DNA from: Tateyamaria omphalii | Lineage (GTDB): Bacteria > Pseudomonadota > Alphaproteobacteria > Rhodobacterales > Rhodobacteraceae | Direction of reading: 5' to 3' | NCBI RefSeq assembly: GCF_014651375.1 | Contig: NZ_BMWT01000002.1 | Coordinates: 501,477-565,476, forward strand | Length of the DNA stretch: 64,000 nucleotides | Translations under genes and position numbers: made by a program | Notes under the pieces: generated by a model | The model's database searches: none | Told to the model about the DNA's origin: nothing | Seen by the model: only the letters and a program-made list of their open reading frames with translations | Shown here: in pieces, positions 55,107 to 62,582 of the stretch | Numbering within the stretch: position 1 is the first letter of the stretch | How the letters are laid out: each line of letters opens with the position of its first letter

Positions 55107-55733
55107 ATGCCCTGGGATCGCAACCAAATGGCGGCGCGTGCCGCGCAGGAACTTGAAGACGGCTGGTATGTGAACCTCGGCATCGGGATTCCGACGCTGG
55201 TGTCAAACTATATTCCCGACGGGATCGAAGTGACGCTCCAGTCGGAGAACGGCATGCTGGGCATGGGGCCCTTCCCCATTGAGGGTGAAGAAGACGCTGA
55301 TCTGATCAATGCTGGAAAGCAGACGATCACCGAACTGCCTCAGACTGCGTATTTCGACAGCGCGCAAAGCTTTGGCATGATCCGTGGTGGCAAGATCGCG
55401 ATGGCGATCTTGGGCGCAATGGAAGTGGCTGAGAATGGTGATCTGGCCAACTGGATGATCCCTGGCAAGCTGGTGAAGGGGATGGGCGGCGCCATGGATC
55501 TTGTTGCGGGTGTTGGGCGGGTCGTGGTTGTCATGGACCACACCAACAAGCATGGCGACAGCAAGGTGCTCAAGGAATGTACACTGCCGCTCACAGGTAA
55601 AGGCGTGGTTGATCGCATCATCACGAACCTTGGTGTGCTGGATGTGGTCGACGGTGGTCTGAAGATCGTCGAGGTTGCCGACGGCGTCACCGAAGACGAA
55701 TTGCGCGCCGCCACCCAGGCGACCCTTGTCTGA
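55107..55733 (+). CDS. scoB: 3-oxoacid CoA-transferase subunit B
   Basis: A 208-residue beta subunit. It has [16 protein letters not shown], the catalytic Glu in [14 protein letters not shown], and [27 protein letters not shown]. With subunit A it forms the CoA-transferase. AAGGA precedes the ATG. The spacing implies one transcript through scoA, the LOV gene and scoB. Confidence 0.95.
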   Translation: MPWDRNQMAARAAQELEDGWYVNLGIGIPTLVSNYIPDGIEVTLQSENGMLGMGPFPIEGEEDADLINAGKQTITELPQTAYFDSAQSFGMIRGGKIAMAILGAMEVAENGDLANWMIPGKLVKGMGGAMDLVAGVGRVVVVMDHTNKHGDSKVLKECTLPLTGKGVVDRIITNLGVLDVVDGGLKIVEVADGVTEDELRAATQATLV

Positions 55734-56016
55734 GTTTGACATTCATCGGGAAGAAGACGGGTCGAAAGGCCGGTACACGCTGACCCGTGATGGAGCCGTG
55801 GCGGAGCTGACCTTTTCAATCCTCTCGGCTCAGACGCGCATTGCGGACCATACTGGAGTGCCTGATGCCATGCGTGGCACCGGTGCAGGCCAAGCGCTGG
55901 TCAAAAGACTGGTCGATGATGCCCGGGCGGAGGGATGGAAGATTGTCCCTCTCTGCCCCTTCGTAAACGCGCAGCGGGCGATGCACCCGGATTGGGCTGA
56001 TGCGTTCAGCGTTTGA
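55726..56016 (+). CDS. Small GNAT-like acetyltransferase (YidJ/COG2388 type), TTG start
   Basis: A 96-residue protein with the compact acetyltransferase pattern [57 protein letters not shown], ending HPDWADAF. No ATG fits. The best start is TTG at 55726 ([11 protein letters not shown]), 8 bases inside scoB, which keeps the family's usual length. The target is unknown. Confidence 0.8.
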   Translation: MSEFDIHREEDGSKGRYTLTRDGAVAELTFSILSAQTRIADHTGVPDAMRGTGAGQALVKRLVDDARAEGWKIVPLCPFVNAQRAMHPDWADAFSV

Positions 56017-56041
56017 CCACTCCTGTTTGCGACAGATAGTA

Positions 56042-56059
56042 AGGGCAGCGCCCTGCCCT
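56042..56059. terminator. Bidirectional terminator hairpin
   Basis: AGGGCAG-CGCC-CTGCCCT, a 7-bp stem with A-rich sequence on its right, lies between the convergent GNAT and lytic transglycosylase genes. Confidence 0.6.
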
Positions 56060-56071
56060 AAAAACGGCACG

Positions 56072-56881
56072 TCAATTTAAAGCGGCGAATACGCAACCAT
56101 CCGTGACCAGTTCCGGCGGCGTCACACACAAGCCCTTTGCCACCTGAAACGTTGCCAGAACCTTCGGAACATAGTCTCGCGTTTCTGCATAAGGTGGGAC
56201 ACCTTTGTGGGTTCGCACCGCCCCTTCGCCTGCGTTATACCCCGCAAGCACGAGCACAGGATCGCGGTCGAACGTATCCATCAGCCAGTCAAGGTACCTG
56301 ACACCGCCAGCGATATTCTCGTCTGGGGCAAAGCTGTCTTCGACCCCGAAACGCGCGGCCGTGTCGGGCATCAACTGCATCAGCCCTTGTGCCCCCGCTC
56401 CGCTCTGGGCATCCGGCTTGCCCGCAGATTCCACCATCATAACCGCCAAAACCAACGCAGGTGATACATCCGTACCGATCGTCGCTTTCAAAATGTCGAT
56501 GCCCTGCGCCTGGGCCAAGGTCTGCATTTGCTGCAACCGCGGCACCGGCACCGGCTGTTCGGCGCGCGCCAACGCTCGCAATGCCTTGTCCAACCGACCA
56601 GGCCCTGCCTTGTCAATCTCAGGAGAGATGTCCTGCCAGAACCAGTCAAAGCGTGTCGACGGTACCCTGGGGGTCGCGGCAGCATCAGATGCCTCGGGCG
56701 CACTTGCCTCTGCCGCGGGTGCTTCTGGGTCGATCTGCACCGTGATAAACCTCTTCGCGCCAGGCTGCGGTGGCTTTACGCGCTTGGCAGAGAAATCTTT
56801 GAAGGGCGGTGGATCATCGGCAAGGGCATTTCCGCACATCAATGAAAGCGCCGTCAAAAGCGCCAGAGGCAAACGAACCAT
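56072..56881 (-). CDS. Lytic murein transglycosylase, SLT type
   Basis: A 269-residue protein. The signal peptide is MVRLPLALLTALSLMCGNALA, followed by a Pro/Ala-rich spacer. The SLT domain lies from about residue 140: ALVLAVMMVESAGKPDAQSGAGAQGLMQLMPDTAARFGV with catalytic Glu, then DPVLVLAGYNAGEGAV. The start at 56881 is fixed by the signal peptide. It cleaves peptidoglycan strands. It lies beside the Tad pilus genes, where it might open the wall for the pilus, but it is transcribed away from them. Confidence 0.92.
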   Translation of the reverse strand: MVRLPLALLTALSLMCGNALADDPPPFKDFSAKRVKPPQPGAKRFITVQIDPEAPAAEASAPEASDAAATPRVPSTRFDWFWQDISPEIDKAGPGRLDKALRALARAEQPVPVPRLQQMQTLAQAQGIDILKATIGTDVSPALVLAVMMVESAGKPDAQSGAGAQGLMQLMPDTAARFGVEDSFAPDENIAGGVRYLDWLMDTFDRDPVLVLAGYNAGEGAVRTHKGVPPYAETRDYVPKVLATFQVAKGLCVTPPELVTDGCVFAALN

Positions 56882-57249
56882 CAAACTGCTCTCACTTTGA
56901 CGCCCACTCTTTGGTGGACTTTCGCAAATTATCGCAAAAATCTGGGTTTCAAGCCAGTCTGCAGCGCGGAAAAAATGGCAAAGCTGCCACATTTGCCATG
57001 CTGATTAACCTATTTTACACCAACAGATCACCGCCAGTCATTTTTTTCCTATAAAAAACAGCATCTTAAAAAATCATTTCAAAAAACTTGGCGCGAGACG
57101 TGAAATCCTCAATTTGCCGTCAAATTCGTGCCCCAATCCCCCGACTATATAGCGGCATACCAAGTCGGACACGGGCCAATGAGAGAGAGCGGCTCACAAA
57201 GGACGGCGCGGTTAATGCAAATCTACTGATCCTTTGGAGGGACACTATC
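56882..57249. other. AT-rich divergent promoter region before flp
   Basis: This region of 368 bases has no gene. The middle (about 57000-57085) is much richer in A and T than its neighbours, with runs such as ATTTTTTTCC and TAAAAAATC, and may be bent or a site for nucleoid proteins. It must carry promoters for the transglycosylase and the pilus locus. I could not pick a -35/-10 pair with acceptable spacing. Confidence 0.5.
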
Positions 57250-57453
57250 ATGATCAAGTTCATCAAAAACTTCCGTAACGACGAAGACGGCGCCGTAACA
57301 GTTGACTGGGTTGTTCTGACCGCAGCCGTTGTTGGCCTGGCAATTGCTGCTTACACATCGATCGAATCCGGCGCGACCGGCCTGACAGCTGCCACCGACA
57401 CATTCCTGGGTGAGCAAGTCATCGGCGAAATCGGCGAGCCTGCTGGCGAATAA
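57250..57453 (+). CDS. flp: Flp-type pilin, first copy
   Basis: A 67-residue prepilin. The short basic leader MIKFIKNFRNDEDG is cut after Gly14. The mature end AVTVDWVVLTAAVVGLAIAAYTS is the hydrophobic assembly helix. Position +5 is Asp rather than the Glu usual in type IV pilins, a pattern I associate with Rhodobacterales. GGAGG lies 9 bases before the ATG. A strong terminator follows, so this copy is probably the major pilin. Confidence 0.93.
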   Translation: MIKFIKNFRNDEDGAVTVDWVVLTAAVVGLAIAAYTSIESGATGLTAATDTFLGEQVIGEIGEPAGE

Positions 57454-57479
57454 TAGTCTGACGTAATCGTCTGACCAGG

Positions 57480-57507
57480 GGGCCGCGACCGCTTTCGGAC
57501 GCGGCCC
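57480..57507 (+). terminator. Rho-independent terminator between the two flp genes
   Basis: An 8-bp stem GGGCCGCG and CGCGGCCC with a 12-base loop is followed directly by TTTTTTT. Placed between flp copies, it should give much more of the first pilin than of downstream products. Confidence 0.9.
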
Positions 57508-57550
57508 TTTTTTTCAGAAGGCACTTGTAGATTATTTAAAGAGGTCCACG

Positions 57551-57736
57551 ATGATCCGGTTCTTGAAAACGTTCCAACACAACGAAGACGGAGCAGTTAC
57601 GGTTGATTGGGTCGTTCTGTGCGCCGCAATAGTTGGCTTGGCGATTGTAATTGTGACAGCCATGCAAACCGGGGCCCTTACCTTGACAGGGAATGTCGGA
57701 ACATTTTTTGAAACCGAGTTCTTTACCGGCGAGTAA
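57551..57736 (+). CDS. Flp-type pilin, second copy
   Basis: A 61-residue prepilin clearly related to the first: MIRFLKTFQHNEDG leader, cleavage before AVTVDWVVLCAAIVGLAIVIVTAM. It differs by a Cys in the helix and a shorter, different tail (GNVGTFFETEFFTGE). GAGG lies upstream of the ATG. It may be a minor pilin or a duplicate under drift. Confidence 0.88.
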   Translation: MIRFLKTFQHNEDGAVTVDWVVLCAAIVGLAIVIVTAMQTGALTLTGNVGTFFETEFFTGE

Positions 57737-57929
57737 ACGAGTTCAATACCAGACAGCACAGAAGACCGGACCGCCACGCGCGTCGGGTCTTTGTTGCTTG
57801 AGCATCGCGAACGCGAGTGCCTTTAAGCTTTCCCACTGCTTCCCAGAAATCGCCACAATCGAATGTCACGTATTCTCGTAAGAGGTTCCGCCCGTTCCGG
57901 CGCAGGAACCCAATCAATGAGGTGCTGAA

Positions 57930-58787
57930 ATGCGAATGGTATTTGGATTGGTTCTGCTTGCGGGGATCGCCCTGGCAGGCGGAGCCGTTTACATGGCCAA
58001 GAATTACATCGGGAAGTATCAGGTTGCCTTGGCCGCGGAACGCGCCCAACGCGAAAAGATCGTACCGACGATCCCCGTCTATGTCGCAGAGCGGCGATTG
58101 AAATATGGTGAAGAACTGACGGCTGAGGACGTGCGCGCCGTGGATTGGCCCGAAACCTCGGTCCCGGAAGGTGCGTTTACCGAAGATAACCCTCTCTTCC
58201 CCGAAGGTGAGACTGACCACCGTGTCGTTCTGCGTACAATGGAAAAGCACGAGGCCATCCTTACCGTGAAAGTGACCGAACCCGGTGAGGAAGCAGGTCT
58301 GACATCGCGCCTTGAACGCGGCATGCGCGCCTTTGCAATCCGTGTTGATGTTGCAACCGGTGTTTCCGGATTCCTGCGCCCCGGCGATCGCGTGGACGTT
58401 TACTGGACCGGCCGCGTAGACAAGTCGCTTGATCAAAGCCGTGGCGAAGTCACCAAGTTGATCCAACCTGCGATTAAACTGATTGCCATTGACCAGAATG
58501 CCGCCGGTGACCTTGATGGAACAGTAATTGCTCAGACCGTGACGGTAGCTGTCGCCCCTGCTCAAGTGGCCAAACTGGCGCAAGCACAGTCCACCGGGCG
58601 TCTTTCATTGTCTCTTGTCGGTGCAGAGGATGACACGGTTGCGGGCGCTATCGAAGTCGACCAACGCGACCTTCTCGGCATCGAAAGCAAAGCAGTGAAG
58701 GTCGAGGTAGAGAAGGAAAAGACCTGTTCCATCCGCACACGACGCGGCGCAGAGGTTGTGCAAATTCCGATCCCCTGCACCAATTGA
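57930..58787 (+). CDS. cpaB: Tad/Flp pilus assembly protein CpaB (RcpC)
   Basis: A 285-residue protein. An N-terminal membrane anchor (VFGLVLLAGIALAGGAVYMA) precedes an SAF domain (about 50-115, VYVAERRLKYGEELTAEDVRAVDWP) and the RcpC domain with VATGVSGFLRPGDRVDVYWTG. It stabilises or assists the outer-membrane secretin. It lies about 190 bases after flp2; no cpaA prepilin peptidase gene intervenes, unlike many tad loci. Confidence 0.93.
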   Translation: MRMVFGLVLLAGIALAGGAVYMAKNYIGKYQVALAAERAQREKIVPTIPVYVAERRLKYGEELTAEDVRAVDWPETSVPEGAFTEDNPLFPEGETDHRVVLRTMEKHEAILTVKVTEPGEEAGLTSRLERGMRAFAIRVDVATGVSGFLRPGDRVDVYWTGRVDKSLDQSRGEVTKLIQPAIKLIAIDQNAAGDLDGTVIAQTVTVAVAPAQVAKLAQAQSTGRLSLSLVGAEDDTVAGAIEVDQRDLLGIESKAVKVEVEKEKTCSIRTRRGAEVVQIPIPCTN

Positions 58788-58810
58788 TCCTACCCATTTC
58801 AATCACTTAC

Positions 58811-58841
58811 ACCGGCGTCACGTTCTGTGGCGCCGGTTTTT
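58811..58841 (+). terminator. Terminator after cpaB
   Basis: An 11-bp stem with one G-T pair (58811-58821 with 58827-58837, core ACCGGCG/CGCCGGT) and a T run lies 24 bases past the cpaB stop. cpaC may therefore have its own promoter. Confidence 0.75.
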
Positions 58842-58985
58842 GCTTTACCTTCTGTTGCTGGTTATCCACATAAAAGAATCGGCCAAACCCGTTGATTCTT
58901 GCAAAAAAAACCAAATTGCCGCATGGTACGTTTTATCACGGGCATCAAGACCCGGCATCGAGGCGTGATCAAAAAGGCAGGTCAC

Positions 58986-60413
58986 ATGAAAATTGACGGA
59001 TTCTTTAAGGCGGCCCTTCTTGGGCTGTGTTTTGCTGCAGGCCCCATTTCGGAAATGGCGCATGCAGAAAACTTACGGGTGGTACGTAAATCCACAGATT
59101 CGACACTGAGCGTGCCGATGAATCGCGCGGTCGTCGTCGAAAGCGAAACGGCCTTCGCGGAACTGAGTATTGCCAACCCGGCGATCGCAGACATTTCCTC
59201 GCTCAGCGACAGAACCATCTACGTTCTGGGCAAGGCACCGGGATTGACCACGCTGACACTATTGGATGCGAATGGTCGACTTATCACAAACGTCAATGTG
59301 CGTGTGTCAGCGGACATCTCTGAGTTTAAAGAGCGACTCCGCCAGATTCTGCCCGGAGAAAAGATCGAAGTTCGTACCGCCAATGACGGTATCGTCCTTT
59401 CCGGCATCGTGTCATCCAGCGCACGGTTGCAACGGGCCCTGGATCTGGCCGAGCGTTACGCAGAAGGGCGCGTTAGCAACCTGATGAGCGTGGGTGGCAT
59501 TCAACAAGTCATGTTGAAAGTGCGCTTTGCGGAAATGAACCGCAACGTATCCAAGTCTCTCAGCTCATCCCTGTCCCTGAACGGATCTCTCTTTTCGGGT
59601 GACATCGATGTAACCGGAGGCAGCGGCACGACAGTGGGCTCCGGAGCGATTGACGGTGCACTAGGTGGGCGGGTGCCCGCCAACAACGAGAACAATGGTG
59701 CTATCCTGTTTGGTTTCAATGCAGGCAGCACGCGGGTTGGCCTTTTGCTCGAAGCCCTTGAAACCAAAGGGGTTGTTCGCACGCTGGCTGAACCGAACCT
59801 TGTGGCCCTCTCTGGCCAGGAAGCCCGCTTCCTGGCGGGTGGTGAATACCCCGTCCCCGTGGCACAGGAAGACGGCGTTATCACGGTGGAATTCAAACCG
59901 TTCGGTATCCAGCTCAACTTCATTCCTAGGGTCGTCGACAAGGACCTCATCAACCTGGAACTTGAAGCAGCAGTATCTGACATCGATACAACCAACGGCC
60001 TGACATTCGATGGCTTCACCATTGACGCATTCAGCCGGCGCGAGACCGCGACAACTGTCGAATTGCGTGATGGCGAGAGCTTTGCAATCGCTGGTTTGCT
60101 TGAAGACAACTTCATCGACAACAACAATCAGCTGCCATGGCTTGGCGATGTGCCAGTCTTGGGCGCGTTGTTCCGGTCAGCATCCTATCAGCGCAGCCAA
60201 TCAGAGTTGGTGATCATCATCACAGCTCATCTTGTTTCTCCGGTCCGCGGCGACGCCCTGGCGCTGCCCACAGATCGGATCAAACCCCCAAGTGAGCGGG
60301 ACCTGTTCCTGTTTGGACGCACAGCTGCTGGCACGCGTGCCCCCAAGCAGGGCGGTGCAGGCGAGGTTGCCAAGCAAGACTTCTCCGGCTCTTATGGCTA
60401 CGTGTTGGACTAA
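58986..60413 (+). CDS. cpaC: Tad/Flp pilus outer-membrane secretin CpaC (RcpA)
   Basis: A 475-residue secretin. A signal peptide (about 27 residues, ending MAHA-EN) is followed by an N-terminal pilus-associated domain, a BON-like segment (RLRQILPGEKIEVRTANDGIVLSGIV) and the secretin domain. The latter shows VLLEALETKGVVRTLAEPNLVALSGQEARFLAGGEYPVPV and the late LPWLGDVPVLGALFRSASYQRSQSELVIIITAHLV. It forms the pilus exit pore. The start at 58986 was chosen because it places the signal peptide at the N-terminus. Confidence 0.95.
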   Translation: MKIDGFFKAALLGLCFAAGPISEMAHAENLRVVRKSTDSTLSVPMNRAVVVESETAFAELSIANPAIADISSLSDRTIYVLGKAPGLTTLTLLDANGRLITNVNVRVSADISEFKERLRQILPGEKIEVRTANDGIVLSGIVSSSARLQRALDLAERYAEGRVSNLMSVGGIQQVMLKVRFAEMNRNVSKSLSSSLSLNGSLFSGDIDVTGGSGTTVGSGAIDGALGGRVPANNENNGAILFGFNAGSTRVGLLLEALETKGVVRTLAEPNLVALSGQEARFLAGGEYPVPVAQEDGVITVEFKPFGIQLNFIPRVVDKDLINLELEAAVSDIDTTNGLTFDGFTIDAFSRRETATTVELRDGESFAIAGLLEDNFIDNNNQLPWLGDVPVLGALFRSASYQRSQSELVIIITAHLVSPVRGDALALPTDRIKPPSERDLFLFGRTAAGTRAPKQGGAGEVAKQDFSGSYGYVLD

Positions 60414-60423
60414 GGACAGGGTC

Positions 60424-61089
60424 ATGAAACCGATCTTCACCGTCGCAATGACAAGCATCTTGGCCCTTGGCGCCTGTAACGCGTCCAATGACCCGGTCTA
60501 CACACAGTTCTATCGGGAAGCCGGTGCGCTGGTCGATACGGGGCAGTTTGGAAATGCAACGGCCAACAATACTTTGATCCTTACGGGTGAGCGGCAATAC
60601 ACCTTTGACCTCGCTCAGCGTTTTGCGACCGAGGTTGGTACAACGGTCAACTTTGCGTTCAATTCGTCTCAACTGGATGCGGGCGCACGCGATGCACTGC
60701 GCGAACAAGCTGTGTGGATCCGTCAGTTTCCGGAAATACGGTTCCGCGTGTACGGGCATACCGACGCCGTCGGTTCCGCCGCATATAACAAGCGTCTGGG
60801 CCTCGCCCGAGCCAACGCTGTTGTGGCCTTCCTGACCAGCCAAGGCATCAACCGCTCGCGTCTCGAAGCCGTCGCGTCCTTTGGTGAAACGCAGCCATTG
60901 ATCGTCACGCAAGGCCGCGAACGGCGCAATCGCCGCACGGTGACTGAGGTTACCGGTTTTGTAAAATCGCATCCAACGGTACTGGATGGGAACTATGCCC
61001 AGATCATCTATCGTGACTACGTACAGTCGGCCGAAGCCCAAAGCACGCTGACCGGAACGTCAGGTACCGAGTTCAGAACAGAAGAGTAA
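60424..61089 (+). CDS. OmpA-family lipoprotein in the tad locus
   Basis: A 221-residue protein. The lipoprotein signal peptide MKPIFTVAMTSILALGAC has its Cys at 18. An OmpA/MotB peptidoglycan-binding domain lies from about residue 75: TVNFAFNSSQLDAGARDAL, FRVYGHTDAVGSAAYNKRLGLARANAV and RRNRRTVTEV. It lies 10 bases after cpaC in the position where many tad loci have cpaD. It may tether the pilus machine to the cell wall. Confidence 0.9.
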   Translation: MKPIFTVAMTSILALGACNASNDPVYTQFYREAGALVDTGQFGNATANNTLILTGERQYTFDLAQRFATEVGTTVNFAFNSSQLDAGARDALREQAVWIRQFPEIRFRVYGHTDAVGSAAYNKRLGLARANAVVAFLTSQGINRSRLEAVASFGETQPLIVTQGRERRNRRTVTEVTGFVKSHPTVLDGNYAQIIYRDYVQSAEAQSTLTGTSGTEFRTEE

Positions 61090-61106
61090 AACCACTCCAT
61101 TTTATC

Positions 61107-61142
61107 AAAGGGCCCGCAGACAATCATGTCTGTGGGCCCTTT
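61107..61142 (+). terminator. Strong terminator after the OmpA-type gene
   Basis: A 16-bp stem with one G-T pair (61107-61122 with 61127-61142, core GGGCCC) has a 4-base loop ATCA. It lies 17 bases after the stop. cpaE therefore probably has a separate promoter in the next 180 bases. Confidence 0.85.
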
Positions 61143-61321
61143 ATCGTTCTGAGATACCCAACAATTGGAGTTTTTTGGCCCAAATCTCGCCTGAATTCGT
61201 TGCGACAACTGCCCCTGAGGACACGTATGCCCGGCAAAAGCTCCGGGCGCGGGCCAGCGTATCCACCTGCCAGAACGGCACAATCGGATACCAGGCCCAT
61301 TGAGCAAAGGACGAGTGGGCA

Positions 61322-62560
61322 ATGAGCAGCGCAATGCCGCAACCGGAAACTGCACCAATCACGGCATGTACCATCAGCCGTGATGTTCAGAATTTCGACC
61401 TGTTGATAGAGGACATGGAACAGGCGCTGGGCGAAGCCTGGGGCGATCTCGGTTTTGCCGAAGCCTTGGCTTTCTTCAATCAACCCGATGCCGAAGCCAT
61501 GGAGTTCGTGGCGCTGGCGCTTAACGAAGAAGACGAAGACAATCTGGTTCTTCTGGGCGAGATCATCACGCAGGCCAAGGCCCACGGTATCAAGGTGATC
61601 CTGATCGCCGAAGACGTGACACCGGCATCCCTGCATCAGTTATTGCGCCAAGGCGCGGACGAATTTGTCCCCTACCCTCTTCCTGAAGGTGAATTGCAAC
61701 AAGCAATCGACCGTTTGCAAGCCAGCGGTCAACCTCAACCCGTTGGCGATGAAAAGACAGCCAACCTCAAATCCGGCGTGGACAAGCAGGGCGCGATCTT
61801 TGTCTGTCATGGCGTGGCTGGCGGAACAGGCGCCACGACGCTGGCCGTGAACCTGGCTTGGGAACTGGCCCTGTTGTGCAAAACCGAAACGCCCTCGGTC
61901 TGCCTTCTGGACTTTGACTTTCAGTTCGGATCTGCCTCGACCTATCTTGATCTGCCGCGGCGAGAAGCAGTGTTTGAAATGCTATCGGACACCGAAAGCA
62001 TGGATGAAGAGATTTTCGGTCAGTCGCTTTTGACGTTCGAAGAAAACCTGCAAGTGCTGACGGCGCCCGCCGACATGATCCCTCTGGATCTTGTCACTCC
62101 CGAGGATGTGACACGGGTGATTGACATGGCCCGCGCGCACTTCGACTACGTCGTCGTTGATATGCCATCAACGCTCGTCCAATGGACCGAAACCGTGCTG
62201 AATGCATCGCATCTCTACTTCACGACGCTCGAAATGGACATGCGGTCGGCCCAGAATACGTTGCGCTTCAAACGCGCGCTGCAAGCCGAAGACCTGCCGA
62301 TCGAAAAACTGCGCTACGTACTGAACCGCGCGCCGAAATTCACTGACTTGGGCGGCAAGGCACGAGTCAAGCGCTTGTCGGAAAGCCTGGACATCTCAGT
62401 CGAGGTGCAGTTGCCAGAAGGAGGCAAGCCTATCAGCCAGGGGGCTGATCACGGTGTACCGCTGGCAAGCTCCGCAGCCAAAAACCCTTTGCGTCGAGAA
62501 ATCGCCAAACTGGCCGCGTCCATCCATGAACTCAGCGAGGATCACGCCAAGGCGGCGTGA
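61322..62560 (+). CDS. cpaE: Tad/Flp pilus assembly ATPase CpaE (TadZ)
   Basis: A 412-residue protein. The N-terminal third is a receiver-like domain. A MinD/ParA-type ATPase follows from about residue 155, with GVAGGTGATTLAVNLAWELA (deviant Walker A) and CLLDFDFQFGSASTYLDL. VVVDMPSTLVQWTETVL is the second switch. TadZ proteins mark the pole or site where the pilus machine forms. The gene lies 22 bases ahead of cpaF. Confidence 0.93.
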   Translation: MSSAMPQPETAPITACTISRDVQNFDLLIEDMEQALGEAWGDLGFAEALAFFNQPDAEAMEFVALALNEEDEDNLVLLGEIITQAKAHGIKVILIAEDVTPASLHQLLRQGADEFVPYPLPEGELQQAIDRLQASGQPQPVGDEKTANLKSGVDKQGAIFVCHGVAGGTGATTLAVNLAWELALLCKTETPSVCLLDFDFQFGSASTYLDLPRREAVFEMLSDTESMDEEIFGQSLLTFEENLQVLTAPADMIPLDLVTPEDVTRVIDMARAHFDYVVVDMPSTLVQWTETVLNASHLYFTTLEMDMRSAQNTLRFKRALQAEDLPIEKLRYVLNRAPKFTDLGGKARVKRLSESLDISVEVQLPEGGKPISQGADHGVPLASSAAKNPLRREIAKLAASIHELSEDHAKAA

Positions 62561-62582
62561 TCTGGCAACCGGGGGTCACTCG

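Noticed and set aside
56205..56900. A 231-codon plus-strand frame
   Set aside because: It is antisense to the lytic transglycosylase, which has a signal peptide and catalytic motif.
57114..57151. TTGCCG and TATATA as a sigma-70 promoter for flp
   Set aside because: The two boxes are about 26 bases apart, well beyond the usual 16-18.
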